A stretch of DNA of 64,000 nt from Leptolyngbya ohadii IS1 (lineage in GTDB: Bacteria; Cyanobacteriota; Cyanobacteriia; Elainellales; Elainellaceae), in NCBI RefSeq assembly GCF_002215035.1, contig NZ_NKFP01000007.1, positions 1-64,000 of the forward strand. Reading direction: 5' to 3'. The notes beneath the pieces were generated by a model. It was given only the letters and a program-made list of their open reading frames with translations, was not told the DNA's origin and made no database searches. Positions 50,500 to 59,865 of the stretch are shown piece after piece (positions within the stretch are counted from its first letter, which is position 1; each line of letters opens with the position of its first letter). A program made the position numbers and the translations under genes.

Positions 50500-50551
50500 T
50501 TTTAACAAAGTTTGTCATGTGTATAACTGAACATGACAAACTTTGTTAAAA
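50500..50551. promoter_or_regulatory. Perfect 21-bp inverted repeat
   Basis: The arm 50500-50520 (TTTTAACAAAGTTTGTC...) pairs perfectly with 50531-50551 (...GACAAACTTTGTTAAAA) around GTATAACTGA. It lies in the 477-bp divergent gap between the small DUF6788-like gene and mcrB, the only strong structure in that gap. It could be an operator for either gene; the loop contains a TATAAC that could be a -10 element. Confidence 0.6.
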
Positions 50552-50897
50552 GACTGAAACTAGTTCAAGGTGTAGTTTCGGGAGGCAATCGCCCTACTGA
50601 GCAGGACTACCTCACCTCGTAAAGTCTCAAGTTTATAAGGATGCAGCTATTGTGATATTTCTATCCAGTGTTGCCCGGAACGAGTAGAAGTAAACGATGT
50701 ATGGGCTACAGATAAGCATGATCTTTTCTAGTGGAGGACTGAAGGCAGACGGAGTTTAGGCAGTTTCCCTTGATACAAGCTTTAAACTGACTCTCTGTTT
50801 TGGATAAGTTTTTGTTGAAAATGCCGAATACAGGGGAATTCTGTAGGAAGAATGAACTACGTGCTGTATCCGTGGTCCCACTGAACTCCGCTGCTTT

Positions 50898-53198
50898 ATG
50901 GGCACAAGCAAGAAATCCAAACTCCTCACCCAATTTCAAGAATTTCTAAACTCCTATGTGCCCTCTCCAACAGGACAGCAGCACAGTAGCCTGTATAGTC
51001 AACATCGGCAAGCTGGGCGACAAAATTTTCAAGAGGTGCTTGCGGCTAAAGCGCACGGCGAAGATATTACTGATTTAGTGCTGCTCAAGCTATTACCCTA
51101 TGCTGGCTCAGCCAGCAATCGCGCCAAAGGAGCCTGGGTTCATCATGCTCCGTCTATCACGAGTGATTTAAGAAAATGGTATGAGGCAGATGGTTCAGCC
51201 TATGATTGGAAGTCGATCGGCAACTCTATCTTCGATTTTATTCAACGGTGCAACAACCAACCCACTGAACTTGAACAAGCTTGCAAATATTTTTCAGAGC
51301 TTCCCCATACCAAAGGTTTTCAGGCAGGTTTCCTAACACCGATCCTGAATGCGTTGCGCTCTGAAGAGTTTCTACTAATCAACAGCAAATCACAAAAAAC
51401 AATCAGCTACTTCACCGATCAAAGATATAGCTCAAAGCTCAGCTGTTATCCAGAAACAAACCGTGCAGGTCATGGGCTGATCCAGATACTGACATCAGAA
51501 ATTGATTTAAGCCAAAAATCCACTTTGAGCAATGCAGATCAATTCGATATGTTCTGCCATTGGCTGGTAGCAGTCAAAAAATTTTCCTTTAGTAAAAGTC
51601 GCGGGGCGCAAAAATCCGCTGAATTTTTTGATGAGATCCCTGAGGAAGTAGTGATTAATTCTGATTGTCCATTTACATCCAAAACTTTTGACCTTCTAGC
51701 AGAACTCAGTGCCAACCCGAAGAAGACAACCTACTTGGCGCGAAAGGATGAGTTCAAGCGGGAGTTAGAGGAGCCATTCCAAAAACTATTCCGACAAATC
51801 GCAAATCAGCTTCCAGATTCCATTAAGGAACGTATGGAGACTGAGCGCAAGTTGTTTGCTCGCATTCCCAAAAATGATTTCAATCATGGAGGAGCTTGGG
51901 ATTTTTACTGGGGAGCTTTTTATGCTAAAGGTGGCAAGCGCATTGAGGATGCTCAACTGTTTCTCTGGATAAACAATGAGCGTCTGGAATTCGGCTTCTA
52001 TATTGGGCAGTATGGAAGCCAACAGCGGCAACGCTTCCTCAAAAACTGCCAGGATAACCGCGAAGTATTGTATTCGTTATTAGACGAGAGTTTATCGAAT
52101 AGCAAGATCTGGTACGGTAGCCGTGCCAATCCAACTTATTTCACCTGGGAGGAGTGGCTCAAATCACCAGGGCAACTAGATATCCATGTAGCGATCTCAT
52201 TGCCCCAGAAAGAAGTCTTAGAAACTTCTACCGATGAACTCACTCCGCAGATTCTAGAAACCTATAAACTGCTCTTTCCGTTGGTACTACTGGCGTTGGA
52301 TGATAATCCTATGCCTGCTTTGGCAGAATACCTGGAACCCGATGAACCAATAGTCGATATTCCACCAATAAATCCAATCTATACTCTTGCTCAATGTGCC
52401 GACGATACTCACTTCAGCGCCGAACAACTAGACACCTGGCTAAGGGCGATCGAACGTAAAAAACAAGCTGTTCTCTACGGTCCTCCGGGCACAGGCAAAA
52501 CCTTTGTTGCACAAAAGCTGGCAAAACACTTGATTAGCGAAGGGGATGGATTCTTTGATGTTGTGCAGTTCCATCCAGCCTACACCTACGAAGACTTTAT
52601 CCAGGGCATTCGTCCCAAGCGGGTGGATGGCGGCTTAGACTATTCCATCGTTCCCGGACGATTCCTTGAGTTTTGCAAGAAAGCACGGCAGTGTCGCGAT
52701 CGCTGTGTGCTGATTATTGACGAAATTAACCGAGCCAACCTAGCTCAGGTCTTCGGTGAGTTGATGTATCTCATGGAATATCGAGATGCCAAAATTCATC
52801 TTGCCAGTGGCGAAGCATTCAGCATTCCCGCCAACGTTCGCATTATTGGCACCATGAATACTGCCGATCGCTCGATCGCTCTGGTTGATCATGCCCTGCG
52901 TCGTCGCTTTGCCTTTCTCTACCTGCCGCCCAACTACGAAGGATTGAGAAAATTTCATGCCTCTACAGGCTATTCTGTCGATAAGCTGGTTAGCCAGTTG
53001 GCTCAGATCAACGCTCAAATTGGCGATCGGCACTACGAAATCGGCACGAGTTTCTTCCTGCGTCAGGATATAGAGGTCCAGCTTCAAAGCATCTGGCAAC
53101 TGGAGATTGAACCCTATCTGGAAGAGTTCTTCTTCGATCAACCTGACAAAGTGAAGAGGTTTCAGTGGGAAGCGGTGAAGAGCCAGTTAATCTCATGA
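50898..53198 (+). CDS. mcrB: McrB-type GTPase of a type IV restriction system
   Basis: A 766-residue protein. The N-terminal ~450 residues are the DNA-recognition part, unlike E. coli McrB. The C-terminal AAA+ domain has Walker A YGPPGTGKTFVAQKLA, Walker B VLIIDEINRANLAQVF, the McrB signature GTMNTADRSIALVDHALRRRF and an arginine-rich end. It should use GTP and form hexamers that, with McrC, translocate and cut modified DNA. It is linked to mcrC by a 4-nt ATGA overlap. Confidence 0.9.
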   Translation: MGTSKKSKLLTQFQEFLNSYVPSPTGQQHSSLYSQHRQAGRQNFQEVLAAKAHGEDITDLVLLKLLPYAGSASNRAKGAWVHHAPSITSDLRKWYEADGSAYDWKSIGNSIFDFIQRCNNQPTELEQACKYFSELPHTKGFQAGFLTPILNALRSEEFLLINSKSQKTISYFTDQRYSSKLSCYPETNRAGHGLIQILTSEIDLSQKSTLSNADQFDMFCHWLVAVKKFSFSKSRGAQKSAEFFDEIPEEVVINSDCPFTSKTFDLLAELSANPKKTTYLARKDEFKRELEEPFQKLFRQIANQLPDSIKERMETERKLFARIPKNDFNHGGAWDFYWGAFYAKGGKRIEDAQLFLWINNERLEFGFYIGQYGSQQRQRFLKNCQDNREVLYSLLDESLSNSKIWYGSRANPTYFTWEEWLKSPGQLDIHVAISLPQKEVLETSTDELTPQILETYKLLFPLVLLALDDNPMPALAEYLEPDEPIVDIPPINPIYTLAQCADDTHFSAEQLDTWLRAIERKKQAVLYGPPGTGKTFVAQKLAKHLISEGDGFFDVVQFHPAYTYEDFIQGIRPKRVDGGLDYSIVPGRFLEFCKKARQCRDRCVLIIDEINRANLAQVFGELMYLMEYRDAKIHLASGEAFSIPANVRIIGTMNTADRSIALVDHALRRRFAFLYLPPNYEGLRKFHASTGYSVDKLVSQLAQINAQIGDRHYEIGTSFFLRQDIEVQLQSIWQLEIEPYLEEFFFDQPDKVKRFQWEAVKSQLIS

Positions 53199-54412
53199 AC
53201 ACGCCCCACCTGATCATTCATGAATTAACGGAGTACCAGCCCAAACTTTTCTCGGCTGAAGCCATCCCTCCAGATCTAGGGGAATTGCTTTGGCAGACTT
53301 ACGATAACAACCAAAAGGTTGTCGCCGTCGAATTTCCAACCCCGATCACTGGCAATCAATGGCGGCTCACCTCTCAGGGATGGGTTGGCTATCTGCCTGT
53401 CTCATCGGAATTAGGCATTCGTCTCCAACCCAAAGTCAAGCTAGAAAATCTGTTTGGCATGTTAGAGGTTGCCTACCACCTGAAAAGCTTTCGATTCCTG
53501 GAAGGCTGGCATCACTGTGATGTCCTGGATGATTTTTATGAACGGCTAGCGACCGTCCTAGCTCGTCGGACACTCGATCGCGCCCGCAAAGGATTCTATC
53601 GCACCTACATTCCTAAAATCGAGCAAACGAGCTTTGTGCGGGGACGGATGGATATTCGCTATCAAGTGCAAAGACCGTGGGATGTCAGCATTAAATGTCA
53701 CTATAAGGAACATACGGCTGACATCGAAGATAACCAGATTCTGCTTTGGACACTGCACCAAATTGCCCGCATAGGGATTGGTAGAGAAGAAGTGCGTGCC
53801 TATGTGCGAAAAGTCTATCATGCCCTTCAAGGAACTGTATCCCTGGAGCCTTACACTGCTCAAGCCTGCATCAATCGCCCTTACAATCGCCTCAATGCTG
53901 ACTACCAACCTCTCCATGCCCTCTGTCGTTTTTTCCCAGAGCAGAGCGGTCCCAGTCATGAAATGGGCGATCGAAAAATGCTGCCGTTCTTGGTCAACAT
54001 GGCACGGCTCTATGAGCTGTTTGTAACGGAGTGGCTCAAAGCAAATATCGCAAGCTCTCTGTTGCCTCACTACCTGACCGTAAAAGCTCAGGAAACAGTT
54101 CATCTCGACCCAAACCACTCTCTATCGTTCAACATCGATCTGGTACTGAATAATGACACCACAGGAGAAACTCGCTATGTTCTCGATACCAAATACAAAA
54201 CGCCTGATTTCCCTTCTCCCAGCGATGTGGCGCAAATTATTGCCTACGCCAAAGTCAGGAGATGCTCAGAGGCAGTTCTGATTTACCCAGAACCCCTACG
54301 AAATCCTCTAAACGTCTGGGCAGACGATATCCACGTTCGGACATTGACCTTTGCGATCGACGCTGATTTAGACCAGGGAGGTCAAGCGTTTTTGAGCAGC
54401 TTGCTGATTTGA
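53195..54412 (+). CDS. mcrC: McrC-type nuclease subunit
   Basis: A 405-residue partner of McrB. The N-terminal half (RLTSQGWVGYLPVS...KLENLFGMLEVAY) is the McrB-binding part. The C-terminal PD-(D/E)xK nuclease reads LSFNIDLVLNN, then YVLDTKYKT, with Asp and D-x-K in place. ATG 53195 overlaps the mcrB TGA. The pair should restrict DNA carrying modified cytosines. Confidence 0.9.
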   Translation: MNTPHLIIHELTEYQPKLFSAEAIPPDLGELLWQTYDNNQKVVAVEFPTPITGNQWRLTSQGWVGYLPVSSELGIRLQPKVKLENLFGMLEVAYHLKSFRFLEGWHHCDVLDDFYERLATVLARRTLDRARKGFYRTYIPKIEQTSFVRGRMDIRYQVQRPWDVSIKCHYKEHTADIEDNQILLWTLHQIARIGIGREEVRAYVRKVYHALQGTVSLEPYTAQACINRPYNRLNADYQPLHALCRFFPEQSGPSHEMGDRKMLPFLVNMARLYELFVTEWLKANIASSLLPHYLTVKAQETVHLDPNHSLSFNIDLVLNNDTTGETRYVLDTKYKTPDFPSPSDVAQIIAYAKVRRCSEAVLIYPEPLRNPLNVWADDIHVRTLTFAIDADLDQGGQAFLSSLLI

Positions 54413-54419
54413 GTCGAGA

Positions 54420-54708
54420 AGTTCCACCAGGGCAGTGGAATTGACCCGGACAACCATCTGCAAAACAAGGGAAACGACCTCAATGCACTGAAAAAAGCAA
54501 TTTGGGAGCGCACCCAGATTGTCACCATTCACCTGCCGCTAATTGAAGCAGAAGCATTGCTACAGGTGGGAGAAGAGGGTTTATCACAGTTACAGAAAAG
54601 AGTGACGATCGCATTGAGGTCATCGATCAGGCTCTTACTCGTCTAGATGAGGCGATCGGAGAAGCAACCGAAGGCAATGATGAAGAAAGGAACAGTAGCA
54701 ACGAATAA
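54420..54708 (+). pseudogene. Frameshifted gene remnant after McrBC
   Basis: Two frames join to one reading: GIDPDNHLQNKGNDLNALKKAIW, LPLIEAEALLQVGEEGLSQLQK, then in another frame SDDRIEVIDQALTRLDEAIG and an acidic end (NDEERNSSNE). A one-base change near 54600 breaks it and no start is visible. The family is unknown; it may have been a third gene of the restriction island. Confidence 0.45.
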
Positions 54709-54872
54709 CAGAAACTCACCAAGTGCATCAATCATTAAGTATCCCTTCCACTGGAGAGAACTTAACGCCTATGAGATTTGGGCAGAAAAGCTGCAACAAC
54801 CGACAAAGTAGCAGAACAAAGCCTATATAGCGAGAATTTTAGACTTTGTATTAAACTCATTCTTTTGAAGCC

Positions 54873-56096
54873 TAGTAGTCTGCCAAATAAACTTTGCCTA
54901 GTGTGGCTATCACTGATAAGCTGACTTAAACACTGGGGACATTCATGAGTCAGAAGCGATATATCGTCGATCTAACCGACGCTGAAGTTCAAGAGTTAGA
55001 AACGCTCCTGAGAACTGGAAAACATTCAGCTCGCAAACTTACCCGCGCCCGTATCCTATTGCAGGTTCATCAGGGTAAGACCGACCGTGAGGTGGCTGAC
55101 AACTTAGGGGTAAATCTTTCCACAGTAGAGCGAACCCGTGAGAAGTTTGTCCACTCAGCCACATTGGAAGAAGCTCTTCATGATCGTCCCCATCCTCCCA
55201 AACCTCGTAAGCTCGATGCTAAAGCAGAAGCCTTGCTGATTGCGACTGCTTGCTCAGATGCACCCGATGGGCGGGCTGAGTGGACAATGCAGTTGTTAGC
55301 GAACCGCTTGGTTGAACTGCAAGTGGTGGAGTCGATTTCGGATGAAACTGTGCGCCAGATTCTGAAAAAAACGACGTTAAACCGTGGCTGAAAGAGCAAT
55401 GGTGCATTCCTGAGGTTGATGCCAAATATGTATGGCGGATGGAGGACTTACTGGACCTGTACGGCGAAGCTTATGACCGCAAGCGTCCAGTGATTTGCTT
55501 TGATGAACGTCCTTGTCCTTTGATTGGCGAAGTCCGTGTTCCCATCCCTGCACAGCCAGGTCAACCCGAACGGTACGATTATGAGTACAAACGCAATGGC
55601 ATTGTCAATTTGTTTGCCTGCTTTGAACCGTTAGTTGGACAACGATGGTTGGACGTCACACAGCAGCGCACCAAAGCTGACTTTGCCCATCAAATGAAAA
55701 TCCTGGTCGATGTTTACCGTCCTGATGCCGATTGTATCCGCCTGGTTGTAGACAATCTCAACATTCATCATCCAGCAGCATTGTATGAGACGTTTGAGCC
55801 ACAAGAAGCCAATCGTATTCTCAAGAAGCTGGAATTTCATTACACGCCAAAACATGCCAGTTGGCTCAATCAAGTTGAAATTGAGTTCTCTGTGTTGTCG
55901 AGGCAGTGTCTCAATCGGCGGATCGCGACCCAAGCAGAATTGACCGAGGAAGTTAAGACTTGGCAAGATGAACGCAATGCCCAAAAAGCCAAAGTCAATT
56001 GGAAATTTTCGAGTGCAGATGCGCGAATTAGGTTAGAGCATCTCTATCCAAAATTAGAGCAGGGCAACTAGGCAAAGTTCCTTTGGTGAACTACTA
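54873..56096 (+). mobile_element. IS630-family insertion sequence
   Basis: Imperfect 30-bp inverted repeats at 54873-54902 (TAGTAGTCTGCCAAA...) and 56067-56096 share ACTTTGCC next to the inner side. Each end carries TA, the target dinucleotide duplicated by IS630/Tc1 elements. The single transposase frame is split by a probable programmed frameshift. Confidence 0.85.
54945..56071 (+). CDS. IS630 transposase with -1 frameshift at A7
   Basis: The first part (54945-55391) is a helix-turn-helix domain (DREVADNLGVNLSTVERTREKF). The second (from about 55372 to 56071) carries the DDE core: VICFDERPCPLIGE, then LVVDNLNIHHPAALYE and HASWLNQVEIEFSVL. The frames meet at CTG followed by seven A residues (55365-55371). 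Slipping back one base gives KKNDVKPWLKEQW and continues to the stop at 56069. Such A-runs mediate programmed frameshifting in IS630 elements, so the element may be active rather than mutated. Confidence 0.82.
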
Positions 56097-56198
56097 GAAA
56101 CTTTACCTAAAGTATTGTGAGAAAGTGTTTTCATCCTTGTTGTCCTACAACCCGGTTTACTTGGCTCTCATTTGAGCCATTCACAACACGAGAAAGTG

Positions 56199-56864
56199 CT
56201 ACATCTGACTCAGGTTAACGCCATTTATTGTCTTGCCAATGTCGTTCATAGACTCCTGAATGCCTTTCTCCCTTCGCTCACTATAGCGATCGGTTAGATA
56301 ATCCACCTGATCGCGCAGCAGCAGCGTGAACTTATAGAGTTCCTCCATCACGTCCACCACGCGATCGCGGTAGGGAGAATCTTTCATCGTGCCGTCTTCG
56401 TTGAACTGCTCATAAGCTTTGGCAACCGAGGACTGGTTGGGGATGGTAAACATTCGCATCCAGCGTCCCAAGATGCGAAGGGTATTAACAGCATTAAAAG
56501 ACTGAGAGCCGCCGCTCACCTGCATGACTGCTAGCGTTCTGCCTTGAGTAGGGCGGACGGCTCCAATGCTGAGGGGAATCCAATCAAGCTGATTTTTTAT
56601 AATGCCGGTAATTTGCCCGTGCATTTCGGGGCTTGACCAGACCTGTCCCTCTGACCACAAACTCAACTCGCGTAACTCCTGAACTTTAGGATGTGTATCA
56701 GGCACACTGCCATAGATAGGCAATTCTCGCGGGTCAAAAAAGCGAACCTCTGCACCAAACGCTTCAATAATGCGAGCCGCTTCCTCTGCTAAGAGACGAC
56801 TGTAGGAGCGTTCCCGCAGCGAACCATAAAGGAAAAGAATTCTAGGTTTGTGATTGAATGACAT
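56199..56864 (-). CDS. arsH: ArsH NADPH-dependent FMN reductase
   Basis: A 221-residue flavodoxin-fold protein: [20 protein letters not shown] binds FMN phosphate, and [18 protein letters not shown] and [14 protein letters not shown] complete the site. ArsH oxidises trivalent organoarsenicals to less toxic pentavalent forms with NADPH and FMN. It is the last gene of the arsenic island on this strand. ATG 56864 is chosen over 56888. Confidence 0.92.
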   Translation of the reverse strand: MSFNHKPRILFLYGSLRERSYSRLLAEEAARIIEAFGAEVRFFDPRELPIYGSVPDTHPKVQELRELSLWSEGQVWSSPEMHGQITGIIKNQLDWIPLSIGAVRPTQGRTLAVMQVSGGSQSFNAVNTLRILGRWMRMFTIPNQSSVAKAYEQFNEDGTMKDSPYRDRVVDVMEELYKFTLLLRDQVDYLTDRYSERREKGIQESMNDIGKTINGVNLSQM

Positions 56865-56936
56865 GGTTCTACAGCAGCAAAAGGACAACTAAAAACTGGT
56901 TGAGCCTTGATAGGACTCAAGGCAGAACAGACCCCT

Positions 56937-58187
56937 TTATTGAGCAGTATCAGGATAGGTATCCTGCCTCAACGCGACTGCTACCCAAAACCCCACTGCC
57001 AAGATCAGTGCTCCTAATAGGAGTGCCATCAGAACTGCATTGTAGCCACCCGTTTTTGCCCACAGTGCAGCAACACCCACCGGAGCTAACGCCTTTGCCA
57101 CAAGAGAGGGCGCAATAATGGCGCTGTTAATCGTGCCATAGGAGCGTCGCGTTAACATTTCAGGAATAGCAACTCCCCTCACGATCGTCATGACCCCATT
57201 TGCTGCCCCATAGAGAACAGCAATGCTAGTCAAAACGGTTAGTGTTGGTGGTAGCCAAGCAATTCCTAGAAACACCAGGGGAAACAATGCAACGATAAAA
57301 GAACCAACCCTCCCGATTGAAGCGTTGGAAGCGAGTTTCCACATCAGGAGCCGTCCCATAACTTGAGCTGGACCGATGACTGCTAAAACAGCCACGACCT
57401 GTGGTGAGCGCAACCCCCGCTCCAAAAGCAATGGGTAAAGGTGAAAGGTAAAGGCAGAAAAGACAGCCGCGTATACCACGAAAGACACCAGCAGTGCCCA
57501 GAAGACGGAGTGCTGGACTGCCCAAATTACAGCTTGCCGATTGTTGAGGTCAAGTGATTTTTTCAGATGTAGAGCTGGTGAGGAAGCAAGCTTGGGCTGA
57601 ATTACTGCGGCATAAAGGCTGGCACAAATCGCGATATTAACGGTTCCCAGTACCATCAACGTTTCACGCCAGCCCAAGTGGACGAGCAGCCATTCCGTCA
57701 GAGGAATGAAAACGGTACTGGCAAATCCACCCCAGAGCGTTAATGCAGTAATCCCTTGCCGAGCTTTGTCTCCGCCCATTTGATTGGCAATCACCGCAAA
57801 AGCAGGCTCATACAGAGTGGCTGCCTGCAAACAGCCAATTCCTGCAAAAATGACATAGAACGCAATCAAACTAGAAATTTGCGACCAGGCTATCAAAAGC
57901 AGTCCTGCCAGGAGCGAACTGAGAGACATAATTCTTCGTCCGTAGCCTCGATCGATTCCGGCTCCCACAGGGTATGCTGCAATCCCAGAGAGCAAAAGCC
58001 CCACTGTTGCTGCCCCATAAAGACTCGTCTTCGTCCAGCCAAACTCGGTCGACATCGCTTCTGCCAGCAGTGGGAAACTGTAGTAGAGCGATCCCCAGGA
58101 ACAGATTTGAGCGACTCCTAATGCACTAATAAACCGCTGGTCTGCCGAGCCAAAGCAGAGAATTTTAGTTAAAGGATGATTGCTCAT
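56937..58187 (-). CDS. MFS transporter of the arsenic island
   Basis: A 416-residue major facilitator with twelve hydrophobic helices. The first-loop motif reads AGIDRGYGRRIMSL. It differs from ArsJ, which is a separate gene here. Its place between arsI and arsH suggests efflux of an organoarsenical or an arsI product, but other substrates are possible. A spaced inverted repeat lies just upstream. Confidence 0.8.
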   Translation of the reverse strand: MSNHPLTKILCFGSADQRFISALGVAQICSWGSLYYSFPLLAEAMSTEFGWTKTSLYGAATVGLLLSGIAAYPVGAGIDRGYGRRIMSLSSLLAGLLLIAWSQISSLIAFYVIFAGIGCLQAATLYEPAFAVIANQMGGDKARQGITALTLWGGFASTVFIPLTEWLLVHLGWRETLMVLGTVNIAICASLYAAVIQPKLASSPALHLKKSLDLNNRQAVIWAVQHSVFWALLVSFVVYAAVFSAFTFHLYPLLLERGLRSPQVVAVLAVIGPAQVMGRLLMWKLASNASIGRVGSFIVALFPLVFLGIAWLPPTLTVLTSIAVLYGAANGVMTIVRGVAIPEMLTRRSYGTINSAIIAPSLVAKALAPVGVAALWAKTGGYNAVLMALLLGALILAVGFWVAVALRQDTYPDTAQ

Positions 58188-58234
58188 GAAACTCTCAATC
58201 GATAAGCAGGTACATACATCGTGATAGCCATACG

Positions 58235-58303
58235 AAAAGGCTGTTCACTACTGTCCGTCAATTCGGTTTACGGATCATCACACGGGATAATGAACAGCCT
58301 TTT
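58235..58303 (-). terminator. Spaced inverted repeat between arsI and the MFS gene
   Basis: AAAAGGCTGTTCA (58235-58247) and TGAACAGCCTTTT (58291-58303) pair over 13 bp around 43 nt. On the minus strand the hairpin follows the arsI stop and ends in T residues, so it may end the arsI transcript, giving the MFS gene its own promoter, or it may attenuate. Confidence 0.5.
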
Positions 58304-58305
58304 AC

Positions 58306-58755
58306 TTAAGCACAGCAGGTTCTAACTGTCTGATTTTGAGCCTGGGTGCTGCACGAACCCACGTTTTGTTCAGGAGCCGTATCCGCCACCTTGACCACAA
58401 AGATTTCCCAGCGGTTGCCATCTGGATCAGTTACCCAAACCTTGTCCTGTAAGGCATAGCAACAGTCTGTATCCTCTTCCTCAAAGGTTGCCAATCCTGC
58501 TGCCTTGAAGCGATCGATCGCCTGCTTCACCGTTTCAGTGCTATCAACTTGAACGCCCAAGTGAGAAAGTGTCCCCTGTGACTCAACACGCTGAGTCAGA
58601 TTTAGGGTGAGGTTGAGAGCAGGATTATCTAAATCGAACTTGGCGTAATCTGCTTTATGCTTAACCGGCGTAACGCCGAACATTGCCTGGTAGAAGGCAA
58701 CGGACTTTTCAAGATTTGTGGCTTTCAATGCAACATGAGTTTTGAACGTTGCCAT
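58306..58755 (-). CDS. arsI: ArsI-type VOC dioxygenase (C-As lyase)
   Basis: A 149-residue glyoxalase-fold protein: KTHVALKATNLEKSVAFYQ carries the first metal His, LSHLGVQVDST the second and NRWEIFVVK the Glu. DTDCCYA supplies the vicinal cysteine pair that binds trivalent organoarsenicals in ArsI. The C-terminus adds further Cys (VGSCST, RTCCA). It splits the C-As bond of methylarsenite and aromatic arsenicals. ATG 58755 is chosen. CadI is a close alternative name, but the context supports ArsI. Confidence 0.88.
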   Translation of the reverse strand: MATFKTHVALKATNLEKSVAFYQAMFGVTPVKHKADYAKFDLDNPALNLTLNLTQRVESQGTLSHLGVQVDSTETVKQAIDRFKAAGLATFEEEDTDCCYALQDKVWVTDPDGNRWEIFVVKVADTAPEQNVGSCSTQAQNQTVRTCCA

Positions 58756-58805
58756 GATTTTTCTCCTAGATAGAACGGGTTGAACGTTGAGTAGAGCTTG
58801 CAAGC

Positions 58806-58832
58806 ATATCGAACATTGATAATATTCGATAT
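58806..58832. promoter_or_regulatory. ArsR-box-like site upstream of arsI
   Basis: ATATCGAA (58806-58813) and TTCGATAT (58825-58832) are perfect inverted arms around CATTGATAATA, which contains the ATTGATA motif also seen upstream of arsR and of the GAPDH gene. It starts 51 bp before the arsI ATG. Confidence 0.6.
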
Positions 58833-58868
58833 TTAAGACAGGCTATTGTTGAACAGTGCGTTTCTGAA

Positions 58869-59231
58869 TCAGCCTCCCATAATCAGTCGGATTGCTTCAG
58901 GAAGTCCTGTGACGCACTCGCGGTTGATGCTGTAGTAGATGAAATTGGCGCGTCGCTCTGTTTTCACAAAGCAACTGTCTCGCAAAATTCTCAGGTGATG
59001 GGAAATCGTGGGCTGCCCCAAATCAAAGCGATGTACGATATCGCAAACGCACAGCGGTTCCTCATTCTGAGATAGAAGGTTAAGAATCCGCAGCCGGGTC
59101 GGATCTGCCAGCACCTTAAACCATTCCGAATAGTGCCGCGCCTGCTCCTCAGAGAGGGTGGGAGCCGCGATCGTACCGCAACAGCCAGCTTCCTGTTTCT
59201 TCTGTTCTAGCTCTGCTTGTTTGAGCGTCAC
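58869..59231 (-). CDS. arsR: ArsR/SmtB-family arsenic-responsive repressor
   Basis: A 120-residue winged-helix repressor: KVLADPTRLRILNLL, the metal-binding helix motif LCVCD, recognition helix LGQPTISHHLRILRDS and wing VKTERRANFIYYSI. CVCD matches the ArsR As(III) site, and an N-terminal GCCGT pair may add a third thiolate. It should release the three ars sites when arsenite binds. It is set between arsI and the phosphatase genes with its own operator. Confidence 0.92.
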   Translation of the reverse strand: MTLKQAELEQKKQEAGCCGTIAAPTLSEEQARHYSEWFKVLADPTRLRILNLLSQNEEPLCVCDIVHRFDLGQPTISHHLRILRDSCFVKTERRANFIYYSINRECVTGLPEAIRLIMGG

Positions 59232-59293
59232 AACGTCTTCTCAAAGGGCTGTAAGAGGATATGGATTAACTCTAACTTGTGAATCAATAATGG

Positions 59294-59319
59294 TCAATAT
59301 TGAAGCTTGTCAATATTTG
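59294..59319. promoter_or_regulatory. ArsR-box-like sites upstream of arsR
   Basis: TCAATATTGA (59294-59303) is a perfect 10-bp palindrome and is followed at 59310 by TCAATATTTG, a second half-like copy. An AATCAATAATGG lies just before. They sit 63-88 bp upstream of arsR, as for autoregulation. Confidence 0.6.
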
Positions 59320-59325
59320 TGAAAC

Positions 59326-59844
59326 TTAGTGCATTGCACCTTCGGGGTCTTCAGTCAGCAGAACGGATTGGCTGGTGTTGTGGCATGGCTCTGAACTCTT
59401 TTCAGCCGCTAATGCTTTCAGGTAATCGGTCTGCGCCTCTCGCAATTCAATTTGAGAGTTTGCAGCACGAATGCTCTCCATTGCCTGATCAAATGTCAGA
59501 CCCGTTCCAATTAGATAAGCCGCTAGCATTGTTCCCGTTCGTCGTCTGCCGTTGGTGCAATGAACCGCAACGCCATGCCCTAGCCGATTCTGCTCATTCA
59601 CAAAGTACTGTAACTTCTGAAGCTGCTCCTGGCTTGGAAAAGAGCCGCCATGAATAGGAAGCCAGAGCGATTGAAGCTCAACTGCCTGATATAAGTCCAG
59701 ATTTGATGGATCATCCATGACCGAGATGATTGCTCCAACGCCTGCGGCTCGCAGTTCAGCAATCTCTTCAGGGTTAGGTTTTCGCACACCTGCCAGTTGC
59801 CCTGGAATGACCCACCACAGATTCTTGGAGATTGGCTGTTCCAT
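59326..59844 (-). CDS. Dual-specificity phosphatase-like protein 2 (CX5R)
   Basis: A 172-residue protein with the P-loop VHCTNGRRRTGTMLAAYLI, so Cys and Arg of CX5R are present. The preceding strand GVGAIISVMDDPSNLDLY carries the likely general acid. It is a tandem paralogue of the next gene, 21 nt upstream in transcription. GAGGGA stands before ATG 59844. Set in an ars operon that lacks arsC, it is a candidate arsenate reductase or arsenate-ester phosphatase; plain protein phosphatase is the default alternative. Confidence 0.82.
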   Translation of the reverse strand: MEQPISKNLWWVIPGQLAGVRKPNPEEIAELRAAGVGAIISVMDDPSNLDLYQAVELQSLWLPIHGGSFPSQEQLQKLQYFVNEQNRLGHGVAVHCTNGRRRTGTMLAAYLIGTGLTFDQAMESIRAANSQIELREAQTDYLKALAAEKSSEPCHNTSQSVLLTEDPEGAMH

Positions 59845-59865
59845 AATTTCCCTCGTCAAATACGG

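Noticed and set aside
53558-54118. A 186-codon minus-strand frame
   Set aside because: Shadow of mcrC, which has a full set of family motifs.
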